Shown here: piece after piece, positions 8,010 through 16,975 of the stretch
Layout: the number at the start of each line of letters is the position of its first letter
Numbering within the stretch: position 1 is the first letter of the stretch
Assembly: GCF_014648395.1 (NCBI RefSeq)
Contig: NZ_BMRA01000004.1
Coordinates: forward strand, 357,394 to 421,393
Direction of reading: 5' to 3'
DNA length: 64,000 nucleotides
Source of the DNA: Micromonospora fulviviridis
GTDB taxonomy: Bacteria; Actinomycetota; Actinomycetes; Mycobacteriales; Micromonosporaceae
The notes under the pieces: generated by a model
Seen by the model: only the letters and a program-made list of their open reading frames with translations
Told to the model about the DNA's origin: nothing
Database searches by the model: none
Translations under genes and position numbers: made by a program

Positions 8010-9428
8010 TCAGCCGCTCGCGGTGCGCCGGCCGGGCAGGGACGTGGTCTCCTCCAGCGCGCTCAGGTAGGACCCCGCCCAGGCGTGGATGTCGTTGCGG
8101 CCCAGGTGCTCGCGCATCGCCCGCATCCGGGCGGCCACGTCCTCCGGCGCGGCCCGCAGCGCGGCCAGCAGCGCCGCCTTGAGCCCGTCGAGGTCGTGCG
8201 GGTTGACCAGGTACGCCTGGGCCAGCTCGGCGGCCGCCCCGGCGAACTCGCTGAGCAGGAGCGCGCCGGAGCCGTCGACCCGGGCGGCCACGTACTCCTT
8301 GGCCACCAGGTTCATCCCGTCCCGCAGCGGGGTCACCGCCATCACGTCGGCGACCCGGTAGAGGGCGACCAGCTCGGTGCGGTCGAAGGGCTGGCTGAGG
8401 TAGTGGATCGCCGGCTCGCCGACCCGGCCGAACTCGCCGTTGATCCGGCCGACCTGGTGCTCCACCCGGTCCCGGAGGATCTGGTACTGGGCCACCCGGT
8501 CGCGGCTGGGCACCACCACCTGGACCAGCACGGTGTCGCGGACCTTGACGTCTCCGCTGGCCAGCAGCTCCCGGTAGGCCTTGAACCGCTGTTCGATGCC
8601 CTTGGTGTAGTCCATCCGGTCGACGCTGAGGATGACGCGCTCCGGGTCGCCGAGGTCCTGGCGCAGCCGCCGGGCGCGGTCGGCGACGTCGGGCCGGGCG
8701 GCGAGCGCGGCCATCTCGGCGGTGTCGATGGAGACCGGGAAGGCGCCGATCCGGACCACCCGGTCGCCGACGCCGATCCGCCGGTCGGTGGCGGGCAGGT
8801 CGAGCACCTTCGTGACGAGCTGGGCGAAGTTGTGCGCGGCCTGGGCCCGCTGGAAGCCGATCAGGTCGGCGCCGAGCATCCCGCGCAGCAGTTCGGCCCG
8901 GCGCGGGAGCTGCATGAACAGCTCGGGCGGCGGGAACGGCACGTGCAGGAAGAAGCCGATCCGCAGGTCGGGGCGCAGCTCCCGGAGCAGCCCCGGCACG
9001 AGCTGGAGGTGGTAGTCCTGCACCCAGACCAGCCCGCCGGGCTCGGCCACCTCGGCGGCGGCCTCGGCGAACCGCTGGTTGACCCGCTGGTACGCCTCCC
9101 ACCAGCGCCGGTGGTATTCGGGCTGCTCGACGGCGTCGTGGTAGAGCGGCCAGAGGGTGGCATTGGCGAAGCCCTCGTAGTGGTCGCGGAAGTCCTCGCC
9201 GCTGAGCGGGACGGCGTGCAACCGGACCCCGTCCACGTCGGGCAGGTCCGGGGCCGGGCCGGTGCCGCCGGCCCAGCCCACCCAGGTCGCGGGAGTGTGC
9301 CGGAGCAGGGGGTGCAGGGCGTTCATCAGGCCGCCGGGGCTGCGGCGCCATTCGAAGGCGCCGTCCGGCGCCACACTGTCGTCGATGGGGAGGCGGTTGG
9401 CCACCACCACGAGGGGACTCGGTCGCAT
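8010..9428 (-). CDS. otsA: Trehalose-6-phosphate synthase (GT20)
   Basis: Makes trehalose-6-phosphate from UDP- (or GDP-) glucose and glucose-6-phosphate. Family landmarks: VVANRLP at the N-terminus, RRSPGGL (nucleotide-sugar loop), WVQDYHLQLVPGLLRE, FFLHVPFPPPE, SVDRMDYTKGIEQR and PLRDGMNLVAKEYVAA near the C-terminus, in the right order and spacing. About 472 residues from the ATG at 9428, which has a weak GGA nine bases upstream; in-frame starts at 9437 and 9461 (GTG) are possible. No trehalose-phosphate phosphatase lies next to it in this window. Confidence 0.95.
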   Translation of the reverse strand: MRPSPLVVVANRLPIDDSVAPDGAFEWRRSPGGLMNALHPLLRHTPATWVGWAGGTGPAPDLPDVDGVRLHAVPLSGEDFRDHYEGFANATLWPLYHDAVEQPEYHRRWWEAYQRVNQRFAEAAAEVAEPGGLVWVQDYHLQLVPGLLRELRPDLRIGFFLHVPFPPPELFMQLPRRAELLRGMLGADLIGFQRAQAAHNFAQLVTKVLDLPATDRRIGVGDRVVRIGAFPVSIDTAEMAALAARPDVADRARRLRQDLGDPERVILSVDRMDYTKGIEQRFKAYRELLASGDVKVRDTVLVQVVVPSRDRVAQYQILRDRVEHQVGRINGEFGRVGEPAIHYLSQPFDRTELVALYRVADVMAVTPLRDGMNLVAKEYVAARVDGSGALLLSEFAGAAAELAQAYLVNPHDLDGLKAALLAALRAAPEDVAARMRAMREHLGRNDIHAWAGSYLSALEETTSLPGRRTASG

Positions 9429-9600
9429 CTCGGGCATTCCGATCAGCAGAGGACCGACCACCGGAGGAGGGGCCCTACCCGGACAGCCGGTGCGGGAAGT
9501 GACGTACAGCGGTATTCCTACTGACAGTAAGTTACACCTCTGTTACATGAGCGGCCCGTACCGGGCGGTGTCCCGCCATCCGGGCCACCGGCGCGCGCGG

Positions 9601-10455
9601 TCAGACGACCGCGCCGTCGTCCGGGTCGTGCTCGTCGGAGTCGCCGGGGCGCAGCCGCCAGATCAGCATCACGAAGCCGGCCAGGATGCCGGTGAAGCCC
9701 AGCAGGGTCACCACCGACGGGTCGACCGTCGACAGCAGGGTGGGGGAGAGGAAGAGCAGGAAGCCGAGCACGATGCAGAGCACGCCGACCACCGCGTACT
9801 TCGAGAAGCGCGGCAACGGGGGCGGCGGTGGCGGGGTGTAGTGCTCCTCGTCCCCGTCGCCGGGCAGGTCGGCGCCGAAGGTGTCCAGGCCGTCCAGGAG
9901 CGAGGGCTCGTCCTGCCGCCCCCGGCTCAGCGAGATGCCGGAGACGTCCGCCGCGTAGGGCAGCCGCCGCACGTCGGTGGCGGTCGGGCCGGCGGTCTCC
10001 TCGGCGCGGCCCGGAGCGCCGCCGCCCGGAGTGGCCGGGTCGACCGGGTCCACCGGCTCGTCGACGTCCTCGGCGGCCGGCCAGGGGTGGCTCCCGGCGC
10101 TCGGCGCGGTGTGGAAACCGGCGACGATCCTGGCCCACTCGGCCTCGATGTCCGGCTCGTCGTCGCGGGCCGGCTCGCGGCCCCCCTCGTCGCTGAGCTG
10201 GGTGAGGTAGTCCCGGGCGGTGGTCAGGTGGGAGCGGTCGACGTAGAGCCGGTCGATCGGCCGGGACGGGACGGTGGTGGTGCGGGTCACCGGGTTGAGG
10301 TCGGCCGAGGGCTGGAGGTAGGCGGCGATGCCGCCGGCGGCGAGCACGTCGAGCAGGTGCTCCCCGACGCGCGGATCGACGTCGCCCGCGACCGCGTACT
10401 CGGCCGCGTCGAGCCCGTTGTCCCGCCGTCCCCGGCGGGGCCCGCCCCCTGACAC
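9601..10455 (-). CDS. Conserved membrane protein, acidic N-terminal domain and two C-terminal helices
   Basis: 284 residues. The first ~90 residues form a compact domain (DAAEYAVAGDVDPRVGEHLL ... RPIDRLYVDRSHLTTARDYL) that looks like a small ligand- or partner-binding unit; then an acidic, Pro-rich linker, a polyproline run (HYTPPPPPPLPR) and two transmembrane helices (VVGVLCIVLGFLLFLSP and LGFTGILAGFVMLIWRL). The GTG at 10455 has GAAGGGGG six bases upstream. The topology suggests a cytoplasmic domain tethered to the membrane. Function unknown. It is divergent from the acyltransferase gene. Confidence 0.75.
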   Translation of the reverse strand: MSGGGPRRGRRDNGLDAAEYAVAGDVDPRVGEHLLDVLAAGGIAAYLQPSADLNPVTRTTTVPSRPIDRLYVDRSHLTTARDYLTQLSDEGGREPARDDEPDIEAEWARIVAGFHTAPSAGSHPWPAAEDVDEPVDPVDPATPGGGAPGRAEETAGPTATDVRRLPYAADVSGISLSRGRQDEPSLLDGLDTFGADLPGDGDEEHYTPPPPPPLPRFSKYAVVGVLCIVLGFLLFLSPTLLSTVDPSVVTLLGFTGILAGFVMLIWRLRPGDSDEHDPDDGAVV

Positions 10456-10661
10456 CGGACACCCCCTTCGCCGCACCCGTCGTGCCCTGAATCCTGACAC
10501 GTCGGGACCCGGTTCCGGGAGTGCGTTGTGGCGTGCCGCTCCCTGTTCGTACGCTCTTCCCCGACAGTCCCGCTCGCCGACGGCGCCCCGGGCGCGGTCC
10601 CGGCGGCCACCGCCGCACCCCGGCGACCGGCCCGTCACCGCTCCCGCCTGGAAGGACCCCG

Positions 10662-11354
10662 GTGCTGTACTGGCTGCTGAAGTACATCATCCTCGGCCCG
10701 CTGCTGAGGTTGATCTTCCGCCCGCAGGTCGAGGGGCTGGAGAACGTCCCGGAGGCCGGCCCGGTGATCCTGGCCAGCAACCACCTCTCCTTCTCGGACT
10801 CGATCTTCACTCCGTTGATCGTCAAGCGAAAAGTAACATTCATCGCGAAAGCCGAATATTTCACCGGTAAGGGTCTCAAGGGCTGGCTGACCAAGATGTT
10901 CTTCGTCGGCTCCGGCACCATCCCGGTCGACCGCTCCGGCGGCCGGGCCGCCCGCGCCGCCCTGGACACCCAGCTCAGGGTGCTGCGCTCCGGCGGCATC
11001 GCGGGGATCTACCCGGAGGGCACCCGCTCGCCGGACGGCCGGCTCTACCGGGGCAAGACCGGCGTGGCCCGGCTCGCCCTGGAGAGCGGCGCCCCGGTGG
11101 TGCCGATGGCCATGCTCAACTCCGACGCGATCCAGCCCACCGGGCAGATCGTCCCCAACCTCGGCCGGGTGCGGATCCGCTTCGGCGCCCCGCTCGACTT
11201 CTCCCGCTACGCCGGGATGTCCGGCGACCGGTTCGTCGAGCGCGCCGTCACCGACGAGATCATGTACGAGCTGATGGAACTGTCCGGCCGCGAGTACGTG
11301 GACATGTACGCGCAGAAGGCGAAGGCCCAGCCCCGGGAGCCTGTTCCCGCCTGA
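10662..11354 (+). CDS. 1-acylglycerol-3-phosphate O-acyltransferase (PlsC family)
   Basis: Phospholipid synthesis: transfers an acyl chain to lysophosphatidic acid or a related acceptor at the membrane. The 230-residue protein carries the catalytic NHLSFSD (HX4D) near residue 45 and YPEGTRS (glycerol-phosphate site) near 125, with a hydrophobic N-terminus (LYWLLKYIILGPLLRLIF). GTG 10662 follows GAAGGA by five bases. Two codons in the stretch 10829-10862 are A/T-richer (AAAGTAACATTC), unusual here but in frame. It ends two bases before the convergent cyclase gene, so the two 3' ends have no separating terminator. Confidence 0.92.
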   Translation: MLYWLLKYIILGPLLRLIFRPQVEGLENVPEAGPVILASNHLSFSDSIFTPLIVKRKVTFIAKAEYFTGKGLKGWLTKMFFVGSGTIPVDRSGGRAARAALDTQLRVLRSGGIAGIYPEGTRSPDGRLYRGKTGVARLALESGAPVVPMAMLNSDAIQPTGQIVPNLGRVRIRFGAPLDFSRYAGMSGDRFVERAVTDEIMYELMELSGREYVDMYAQKAKAQPREPVPA

Positions 11355-11356
11355 CG

Positions 11357-14300
11357 TCAGTCGGCCCCGGCGATCCGGAGCAGGCCGCCGGCGGCGTGCC
11401 GATCGGCGAAGGCGCGTACCCGGGCGAGCGTCTCCGCCGCGGCCGCCGGATCCGCCTCGGTCAGCGGCCCCACCGCGAGGGCGGACGCGATGACGTGATC
11501 GGTGACGTCGGTCATCTCGGCGTAGCTCGCCGCCGCCGCGCTGAACAGGCTGGCCGCCCGCCGGACGTCGCCGTCCCGCCGGGCCAGCGCCGCGTCGGCG
11601 GACCGGCCGGCCGCCCGCGCCCAGCGCGTCGTCCGTGGGGCGCGGGCCAGCAGGTCGCGGACCAGGACCGCCGCTTCACCACCGAGCACCCCCGCCACGT
11701 GCCCGACCGCCGGCACCCACTCCGCGAACGGGATCATCCGGGTCCGCCGCCAGTCGGCGTCGAGTTCGGCGAGCAGCGCCATCGCCTCGTCCCGGCGGCC
11801 CTGCACCGCCCGGCACAACGCGGCGTGCGCCACGGTGGACCGCAGCACCCGGTGGAAGCCGCTGCGCCGGGCGGCGACCAGCGCCTGGTCCACCAGGTCG
11901 GCGCCGTCGCCCTCCGTGCCGCCGTCGGGCGGCGCGTCGCCGAGCGCCCGGATCCAGCCGGAGACCGCCACGATGTGCAGGTCCCACTCGTCGGTCGGGC
12001 GTCGGGTCGACCCCTCGGCCATCCGCAACGCCGCCGTCCAGTCCCCGCTGTAGTACGACCGGGTCCACTGGTCGGCGAAGCTGACCGTCAGGCCGTGCTC
12101 GCCGGCCAGGTCCAGCGAGCTCTGCTCGTCGACCAGGCGGGCCGAGCCGGTCAGATCGCCCTCCTCCTGCAACGCCCAGGCCAGGTTGTGCACCGCGCGC
12201 CGGCGGCTGGTCAGCCGCTCCACCCGGCACTCCTCGGTCACCTCGGCAAGCTCGGCGTACGCCTCCTCGACGCCGGCCTGGTAACGCGCCACGGCCAGGG
12301 TGATCCGGGCGTTCGCCCGCGCCTCCCGAAGCTCCAGCCGCTCGGCCAGTTCGGCGGCGGCCCGCGCGGCGGCGCAGGCGGGCTCGGCCTCCGCGTCGAG
12401 CATGTGCGTCCGGGCCAGCTCCAACAGCGCGCCGACCTTGTCCTCGCTGTCCGGCAGCCCGGCGTGCAGCCGGATCGCCCGGTCCAGGCAGCGCAGCGTC
12501 TCCGACCGGTCGGCGCGGGCCCACGCCGCGGTGGCCAGCAGCCGCCACGCCTTCGCCGCGCCCGGCAGGTCGCCCGCCCCCGCCAGCCGGTCGGCCAGCG
12601 AGGTGAGGGTCTCCGTGCCCCCGCCCACCAGGAACCCGTCGCGGTCCCGGTAGAACGCCAGCTCCGCCTGGAACAGGTCCAGGGAGGGGTCCGGTCCGCA
12701 GTCCACCGCCAGCGCGCGGCCGACCAGCGTGGCCGCGGTGTCCAGCGCGTGCAGCGCGTACGCCCGGCGGGCGGCCCGGTGCAGCGCGTTGCGGGTGGCC
12801 CAGGCGTACGGGGACGGGTCGAGGCCGACCGTGCGGGCGATCTCGTGCGCCGCCCACCGGTGGTTGGCCAGCACCTCGGCCAGGTCGTGCTGCCGGCCGT
12901 CGGCGAGCTGCTCCAGCCAGTCGGCCGTGCGCTGGTGCCGGGTGACCCGTTCCGCCCGGGGCAGCCGCTGGTAGCAGACGTCCCGCACCAGGATGTGCCG
13001 GAACCGGTACTCGGGCTGGCCCGGCATGGTCGAGGCGGGCAGCTCGTAGACGAGGTCGCGGCGCTGGAGGCGGTGCAGCGCCCGCTCCACCCACTCGGCC
13101 GGCCGGCCCAGGGCCAGGGCCACGGGCGCCGCCCAGAACTGCACGCCCACCACCGAGGCCGCCTGGAGCACCGCCCGGTCGGCCGGATCGAGCAGGTCCA
13201 GCCGGTTGGCGATGACCGCCTGGACGGTTCGCGGCATCCCCGTCCCACCGGCCGGATCCAGCGGCGGGAGGGCCGTCTTCTGCTCGACGAACCCGCCGTC
13301 GAGCAGCATCCGCGCGTACTCCTGCGCGTACAGCGGATTGCCGTCGGCGAACTCGATCAGCGGCCCGCGGGCCTCCGCCGGCAGGGTGGCGTGGCCGAGC
13401 AGCAGCGAGTAGAGGGTGTCGATGTCCCCGTCGTGCATGGGCGGCACCGAGATGGACATGGCGCCGCTGATCGTGCCCGTCCACGCCGGGTGCCGCTCGC
13501 GGAGCTCCGGGCGGGCGGTCGCGATCACCAGCAGCGGCACGTTGCGGGCGGCCGCGCCGAGCTGCTCCACGAAGGAGAGCATCGTCTCGTCCGCCCAGTG
13601 CATGTCCTCGAAGACGAGCACCGTGGGACCGGTCGCGGCCAGCGTGAGCAGGAACCGCCGCCAGGCCGCCTCGGTCTCGGCGGAGGTGAGCCGCTCACCG
13701 GGCACGCCGACCAGGGGGCCCAGCGCCTCGGCCAACCGCACCGCGTGCGGGTCGGCCAGCCGGCCCAGCCGGTCCCGCAGCCGCTCCCGCATGGCGGCCG
13801 GGTCGTCGGAGTCGGGCAGCCCGAGCCAGCTGCGGACGATGTCGGCCAGGGCGGCGTAGGTGACGTTCTCCCCGAACGGCGGGCACTGGCCGATCAGCCA
13901 GGTCACGCGAGCGCCGGGCAGGTTCGCCGCGTGCCGGGCCAGCTCGCGCAGCAGCCGGCTCTTGCCCACCCCGGCCGGGCCGAAGACGGTCAGCAGCTGG
14001 GAGGTGCGTTCGGTGACGGTGCGGTGCAGCGCGCTGACCAGCAGGCCCCGCTCGTGGTCCCGGTCGACCATCGGGGCCAGCTCGGCGGTGTGCCCGTCGC
14101 GGCGGGGCCGGGCGCGGACGGCCAGCCAGATACGGCTCACCGCCGACCGCCCCCGCAGCGTGACGGGTGGCTGGTCGTCGTACTCCATCTCGTGCCGGGT
14201 GGCCGCCCAGGTGCTCTCGTCGACCACCACGCCCCCGGCGGGGGCCAGCCCCTGCAACCGGGACGCGGTGTTGACCACGTCGCCGGTGACGAACGCCTGG

Positions 14301-14839
14301 CCGCCGTCGCGGGCGGCGGCGAGGTCGACCAGGGCCTCACCGGTGGCGATGCCGACCCGGAAGCCGAGCGGCGGGTGCGGGCCGGTCGGCTGCCGGGCCA
14401 GGCTCCGTTGCAGCTCGAGCCCCGCCCGTACGCAGCGCAGCGCGTCGTTGTCCGTCGCCACCGGCGCCCCGAACAGCGCCATCACGGCGTCGCCGATGTA
14501 CTTCTCCACCACGCCGCCGTACTGGTGCACCAGCCGACGGACCGTGGCGAAGTACGCCTGCTGGAGCCCGCGGGCCTGTTCCGGGTCGGCCCGCTCGGCG
14601 TACGTGGTGAAGTCCACGATGTCGATGAAGAGCACGCTGACCTGTCGGCGGTCCTCCTGCACCGCGACGGCGTGGTCGCGCAACGGCTGCCCGCAGTTGG
14701 TGCAGAAGTTCGCCTCGGCGTTGTTGGCGTGACCGCAGCCCGGACAGGTCGCCGCGAGGGGCCGGCCGCAACCACCGCAGAAGCGGTCGTCCGGGCCGGC
14801 GGTCCGGGAGCAGTGTCCACAGGTGAGGTCGATGTCCAG
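11357..14839 (-). CDS. Zinc-ribbon / class III cyclase / AAA ATPase / TPR regulator
   Basis: A large multidomain regulator of about 1160 residues. The first ~50 residues hold two CxxC-x-CxxC zinc ribbons (CGHC...CGGC and CPGC...CTNC). Next a class III adenylate/guanylate cyclase domain with FIDIVDFT (metal Asp), KYIGDAVMALFGAP and NTASRLQGL. Then an ATPase with Walker A GPAGVGKSRLL near 285 and Walker B TVLVFEDMHWADE, followed by ~600 residues of helical TPR-like repeats. Cyclase residues look intact, so it may make cAMP in response to a bound signal. No ATG, GTG or TTG lies in frame ahead of the ribbons; the CTG at 14839 is a guess, the TTG at 14683 would delete both ribbons. Confidence 0.88.
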   Translation of the reverse strand: MDIDLTCGHCSRTAGPDDRFCGGCGRPLAATCPGCGHANNAEANFCTNCGQPLRDHAVAVQEDRRQVSVLFIDIVDFTTYAERADPEQARGLQQAYFATVRRLVHQYGGVVEKYIGDAVMALFGAPVATDNDALRCVRAGLELQRSLARQPTGPHPPLGFRVGIATGEALVDLAAARDGGQAFVTGDVVNTASRLQGLAPAGGVVVDESTWAATRHEMEYDDQPPVTLRGRSAVSRIWLAVRARPRRDGHTAELAPMVDRDHERGLLVSALHRTVTERTSQLLTVFGPAGVGKSRLLRELARHAANLPGARVTWLIGQCPPFGENVTYAALADIVRSWLGLPDSDDPAAMRERLRDRLGRLADPHAVRLAEALGPLVGVPGERLTSAETEAAWRRFLLTLAATGPTVLVFEDMHWADETMLSFVEQLGAAARNVPLLVIATARPELRERHPAWTGTISGAMSISVPPMHDGDIDTLYSLLLGHATLPAEARGPLIEFADGNPLYAQEYARMLLDGGFVEQKTALPPLDPAGGTGMPRTVQAVIANRLDLLDPADRAVLQAASVVGVQFWAAPVALALGRPAEWVERALHRLQRRDLVYELPASTMPGQPEYRFRHILVRDVCYQRLPRAERVTRHQRTADWLEQLADGRQHDLAEVLANHRWAAHEIARTVGLDPSPYAWATRNALHRAARRAYALHALDTAATLVGRALAVDCGPDPSLDLFQAELAFYRDRDGFLVGGGTETLTSLADRLAGAGDLPGAAKAWRLLATAAWARADRSETLRCLDRAIRLHAGLPDSEDKVGALLELARTHMLDAEAEPACAAARAAAELAERLELREARANARITLAVARYQAGVEEAYAELAEVTEECRVERLTSRRRAVHNLAWALQEEGDLTGSARLVDEQSSLDLAGEHGLTVSFADQWTRSYYSGDWTAALRMAEGSTRRPTDEWDLHIVAVSGWIRALGDAPPDGGTEGDGADLVDQALVAARRSGFHRVLRSTVAHAALCRAVQGRRDEAMALLAELDADWRRTRMIPFAEWVPAVGHVAGVLGGEAAVLVRDLLARAPRTTRWARAAGRSADAALARRDGDVRRAASLFSAAAASYAEMTDVTDHVIASALAVGPLTEADPAAAAETLARVRAFADRHAAGGLLRIAGAD

Positions 14840-14930
14840 CTCCGTACGCGTGAGGTCCCCATCGTCCCGCGCGGACCGGCAGTCGGGTACCCGACGGGTC
14901 GGCGGGACGTCAAGGCCGATCGGCCGGGTC

Positions 14931-14936
14931 TAGTCT
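14931..14936 (+). promoter_or_regulatory. Possible -10 box for the 78-residue protein gene
   Basis: TAGTCT lies 36 bases upstream of the GTG at 14973; no clear -35 is visible at 17 bases distance. Confidence 0.35.
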
Positions 14937-14972
14937 TCCGTACCAGGAAGTTCCGTCGACAGGGAGAGTGCC

Positions 14973-15209
14973 GTGCACGTCCGACTGGCCGCCTCCTGGA
15001 CCGATCCACGAGGGACGGTGTGGGCCTCGGGCGACACGGTCGACGTCGACGCCGTCACTCTCGCCGAACTGGAGGAAAAAGGCATGGTAGAGCAGCCCGT
15101 GGGCGCTGAGTCGACCAAGACCACGACGACCACCACGACCAAGGAGACCGACCCGCAGAAGATCGGTCCCGGCCCGAGCTCGCCGCCGGCCGACACCACC
15201 GAGAAGTGA
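14973..15209 (+). CDS. Small conserved-looking protein with threonine tract
   Basis: 78 residues: an N-terminal part (HVRLAASWTDPRGTVWASGD ... VDAVTLAELEEKGMVEQ) that looks like a small folded unit ending in an acidic helix, followed by a low-complexity tail with seven consecutive threonines and a Pro/Ser-rich end. AGGGAGA precedes the GTG at 14973. The tail codons are mostly ACG/ACC, so it is not a simple mononucleotide slip. No family recognised. It lies between the large cyclase regulator (divergent) and the MFS gene (convergent). Confidence 0.65.
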   Translation: MHVRLAASWTDPRGTVWASGDTVDVDAVTLAELEEKGMVEQPVGAESTKTTTTTTTKETDPQKIGPGPSSPPADTTEK

Positions 15210-15265
15210 CCGCACGGTGGGGCCGGCGGTAGTCCCGCCGGCCCCATCGACCCTCCACCGTGCGG
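15210..15265. terminator. Bidirectional terminator, nested hairpins
   Basis: An outer pair CCGCACGGTGG (15210-15220) with CCACCGTGCGG (15255-15265) encloses an inner perfect 10-base pair, 15220-15229 with 15235-15244, loop TAGTC. It fills the gap between the convergent 78-residue protein and MFS genes. No T tract, as usual in actinomycetes. Confidence 0.75.
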
Positions 15266-15266
15266 C

Positions 15267-16481
15267 TCAGGCGACCGCCGCGACGGCGGGCCGCCGCCGC
15301 GCGCCGGCGCCGAGGGCGCGGGAGAGCAGCGGTACGACCAGCGCCAGCGTGGCCAGGATGCCGACCCCGGAGACGACCAGCAGCCAGCGGGGCCCGATCG
15401 CCCCGAGCAGCGAGGCCCCGGTGAGGTAGGCCAGCACCTCGGCCGCGTACGGGAACATGTAGACCGTCCCGAAGACCACGCCCAGCCGTTCGGCCGGCAC
15501 GTTCTGCTGGATCAGGGTGTCCGCCGCCACGTGGTGCCAGCCGGCCCCCGCCCCGGCCAGGGCCTGCCCGAGCAGGGCGATCCCGATCGCCGGGCCCACG
15601 CCGGTGGCCAGCGTCCCCACGCCGAGTGCGAGCAGGGCCGCGTACAGCACCAGGTCCATCCTGGTGCGACGGCCGGTGCGGGTGAGCAGCGCCGGCCCGG
15701 CCACCATGCCGACGCCGTACGCGGTGCCGAGCAGGCCGATCATCACCTCGGTGGCCGCGAGTTCGCTCCGGGCCAGGGGCACCACCGCGAGGTTGTCCAG
15801 GGCCGCGAACGTCACCAGCACGAGGAACCCGATCGAGACCGCGCGGACCACACCGCTGCCGCGGACGACCCGCAGCCCGGCGCCGAGCACCTGGCGGAAC
15901 GGCTCGGTCCGGGACGCCGCCGGTGCGGACAGCGGGCGCACCCCGCCGATCAGCAGCGCGGACAGGACGAAGGTGGCCGCGTCGACGAGCAGCGTCGCGG
16001 TCAGCCCGACCGTGGCCAGGAGCAGGCCGCCGATGGCGGGACCGGCCGCGAAGCCGATGTTCATGCCGACCGCGAGCTGCGCGTTGGCCGCCGGCAGCCG
16101 GTCGGGCTCGACGAGCCGGGGCAGCAGGCTGCGGCCGGCCGGGGTGAAGGCGGTGGCCGCCACGGTCGCGGCCGTGACGGCGGCGAGCAGCACCGGCAGC
16201 GGCGGCATGACCAGCGCCACGGCCAGGTAGAGCAGGGCCTGGGCGACGTCGCAGCAGACGATGAGCCGGCGCTGGTCGAACCGGTCGGCGAGGGCGCCGA
16301 GCAGGGGCCCGAGCAGTCGCGGCGCGGTGGTGGCCAGCAGCAGCAGGGCGACGGCCGTTCCCCCGTACGCGTCGTACGCCGCGATCAGCAGCGCGGTACG
16401 GGCGAGCTGGTCGCCGGCGTACGACACGAGGCGCGCCGACCAGTAACGACGAAAGGCGATATTGCCGCGGATCAGTGACAT
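15267..16481 (-). CDS. MFS transporter
   Basis: A 404-residue, 12-helix major facilitator. The N-terminus (MSLIRGNIAFRRYWSARLVS) and the motif ADRFDQRRLIV (motif A between helices 2 and 3) match the DHA3-type exporters of actinobacteria, which often have a short RNxxFRRYW start like this. It is probably a drug or peptide exporter; the substrate is unknown. ATG 16481 has GAGGAG nine bases upstream. It is divergent from the WAGPGY repeat peptide gene across a 200-base region that is unusually A/T-rich at 16593-16616, so the two may be controlled together. Confidence 0.9.
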   Translation of the reverse strand: MSLIRGNIAFRRYWSARLVSYAGDQLARTALLIAAYDAYGGTAVALLLLATTAPRLLGPLLGALADRFDQRRLIVCCDVAQALLYLAVALVMPPLPVLLAAVTAATVAATAFTPAGRSLLPRLVEPDRLPAANAQLAVGMNIGFAAGPAIGGLLLATVGLTATLLVDAATFVLSALLIGGVRPLSAPAASRTEPFRQVLGAGLRVVRGSGVVRAVSIGFLVLVTFAALDNLAVVPLARSELAATEVMIGLLGTAYGVGMVAGPALLTRTGRRTRMDLVLYAALLALGVGTLATGVGPAIGIALLGQALAGAGAGWHHVAADTLIQQNVPAERLGVVFGTVYMFPYAAEVLAYLTGASLLGAIGPRWLLVVSGVGILATLALVVPLLSRALGAGARRRPAVAAVA

Positions 16482-16612
16482 GCCCGTCAACTCCTCGCTC
16501 CGGCAGATCTGTCCGGTGGGGCCCCGCGCGGGGGCGTACCGGACAACGCTGGCAGTGGGCGTCGACGATGGACAACGGCCCTTCGGGCAGTGATTAGTGT
16601 ATATATGTCTAT

Positions 16613-16640
16613 TTTGCGCCGATCGTCCCTCCCGTAGCGT
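16613..16640 (+). promoter_or_regulatory. Probable promoter of the WAGPGY peptide gene
   Basis: TTTGCG at 16613-16618, 16 bases, TAGCGT at 16635-16640. The transcription start would fall about 35 bases before the ATG at 16683, which has an AGGGAGG site. An A/T-rich block (TGTATATATG) lies just upstream and may hold the divergent MFS promoter. Confidence 0.5.
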
Positions 16641-16682
16641 CGGTGCTGCACCAGCAACCGACACGACAACCAGGGAGGCACG

Positions 16683-16859
16683 ATGTCCACCTCGACGAAC
16701 GCCAAGGCCGACACGACGACCGGCTGGGCCGGACCGGGCTACTGGGTGGGTCCGGGCTACTGGGCCGGTCCGGGCTTCTCGGCGGATTCCGGCCGCGGGT
16801 GGGCCGGCCCGACCCGCCGCTGGGCCGGTCCCGGCTACTGGGCGGGCCCGACCCGCTGA
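16683..16859 (+). CDS. 58-residue peptide with WAGPGY tandem repeats
   Basis: A short gene with AGGGAGG five to ten bases before the ATG. The product has a leader-like N-terminus of about 14 residues (MSTSTNAKADTTTG, no Cys, no hydrophobic core) and then six hexapeptide-like units: WAGPGY, WVGPGY, WAGPGF, a spacer SADSGRG, WAGPTR, WAGPGY, WAGPTR. It therefore holds six Trp and three Tyr in 44 residues, each Trp followed by [A/V]-Gly-Pro. Codons vary between units (TGGGCC, TGGGTG, TGGGCG), so the protein repeat is kept rather than a recent DNA duplication. No modification enzyme is adjacent; the divergent MFS exporter is the only candidate partner. Function unknown. Confidence 0.7.
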   Translation: MSTSTNAKADTTTGWAGPGYWVGPGYWAGPGFSADSGRGWAGPTRRWAGPGYWAGPTR

Positions 16860-16876
16860 ACCGCGCACCACGGTCA

Positions 16877-16900
16877 CGCCGGCTGCCGAGGCAGCCGGCG
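16877..16900. terminator. Hairpin terminator between convergent genes
   Basis: CGCCGGCTGC (16877-16886) pairs exactly with GCAGCCGGCG (16891-16900) around a CGAG loop, 18 bases after the WAGPGY peptide stop and before the 3' end of the Crp-family gene. Confidence 0.75.
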
Positions 16901-16975
16901 CAGCCGTGCGTGGGGACGGGAACGCCGCCGGGGCGCGGACTCCGCGCGGCCCCGCGGTCGGGTCAGGTCAGGCGG

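Noticed and set aside
11396..15109. A 1237-codon plus-strand frame opposite the cyclase regulator
   Set aside because: Antisense shadow; the regulator has intact zinc, cyclase and ATPase motifs.
16683..16859. Assigning the WAGPGY peptide to a known ribosomal peptide class
   Set aside because: No precursor-specific enzyme, leader motif or Cys/Ser/Thr core pattern of a known class is present next to it.
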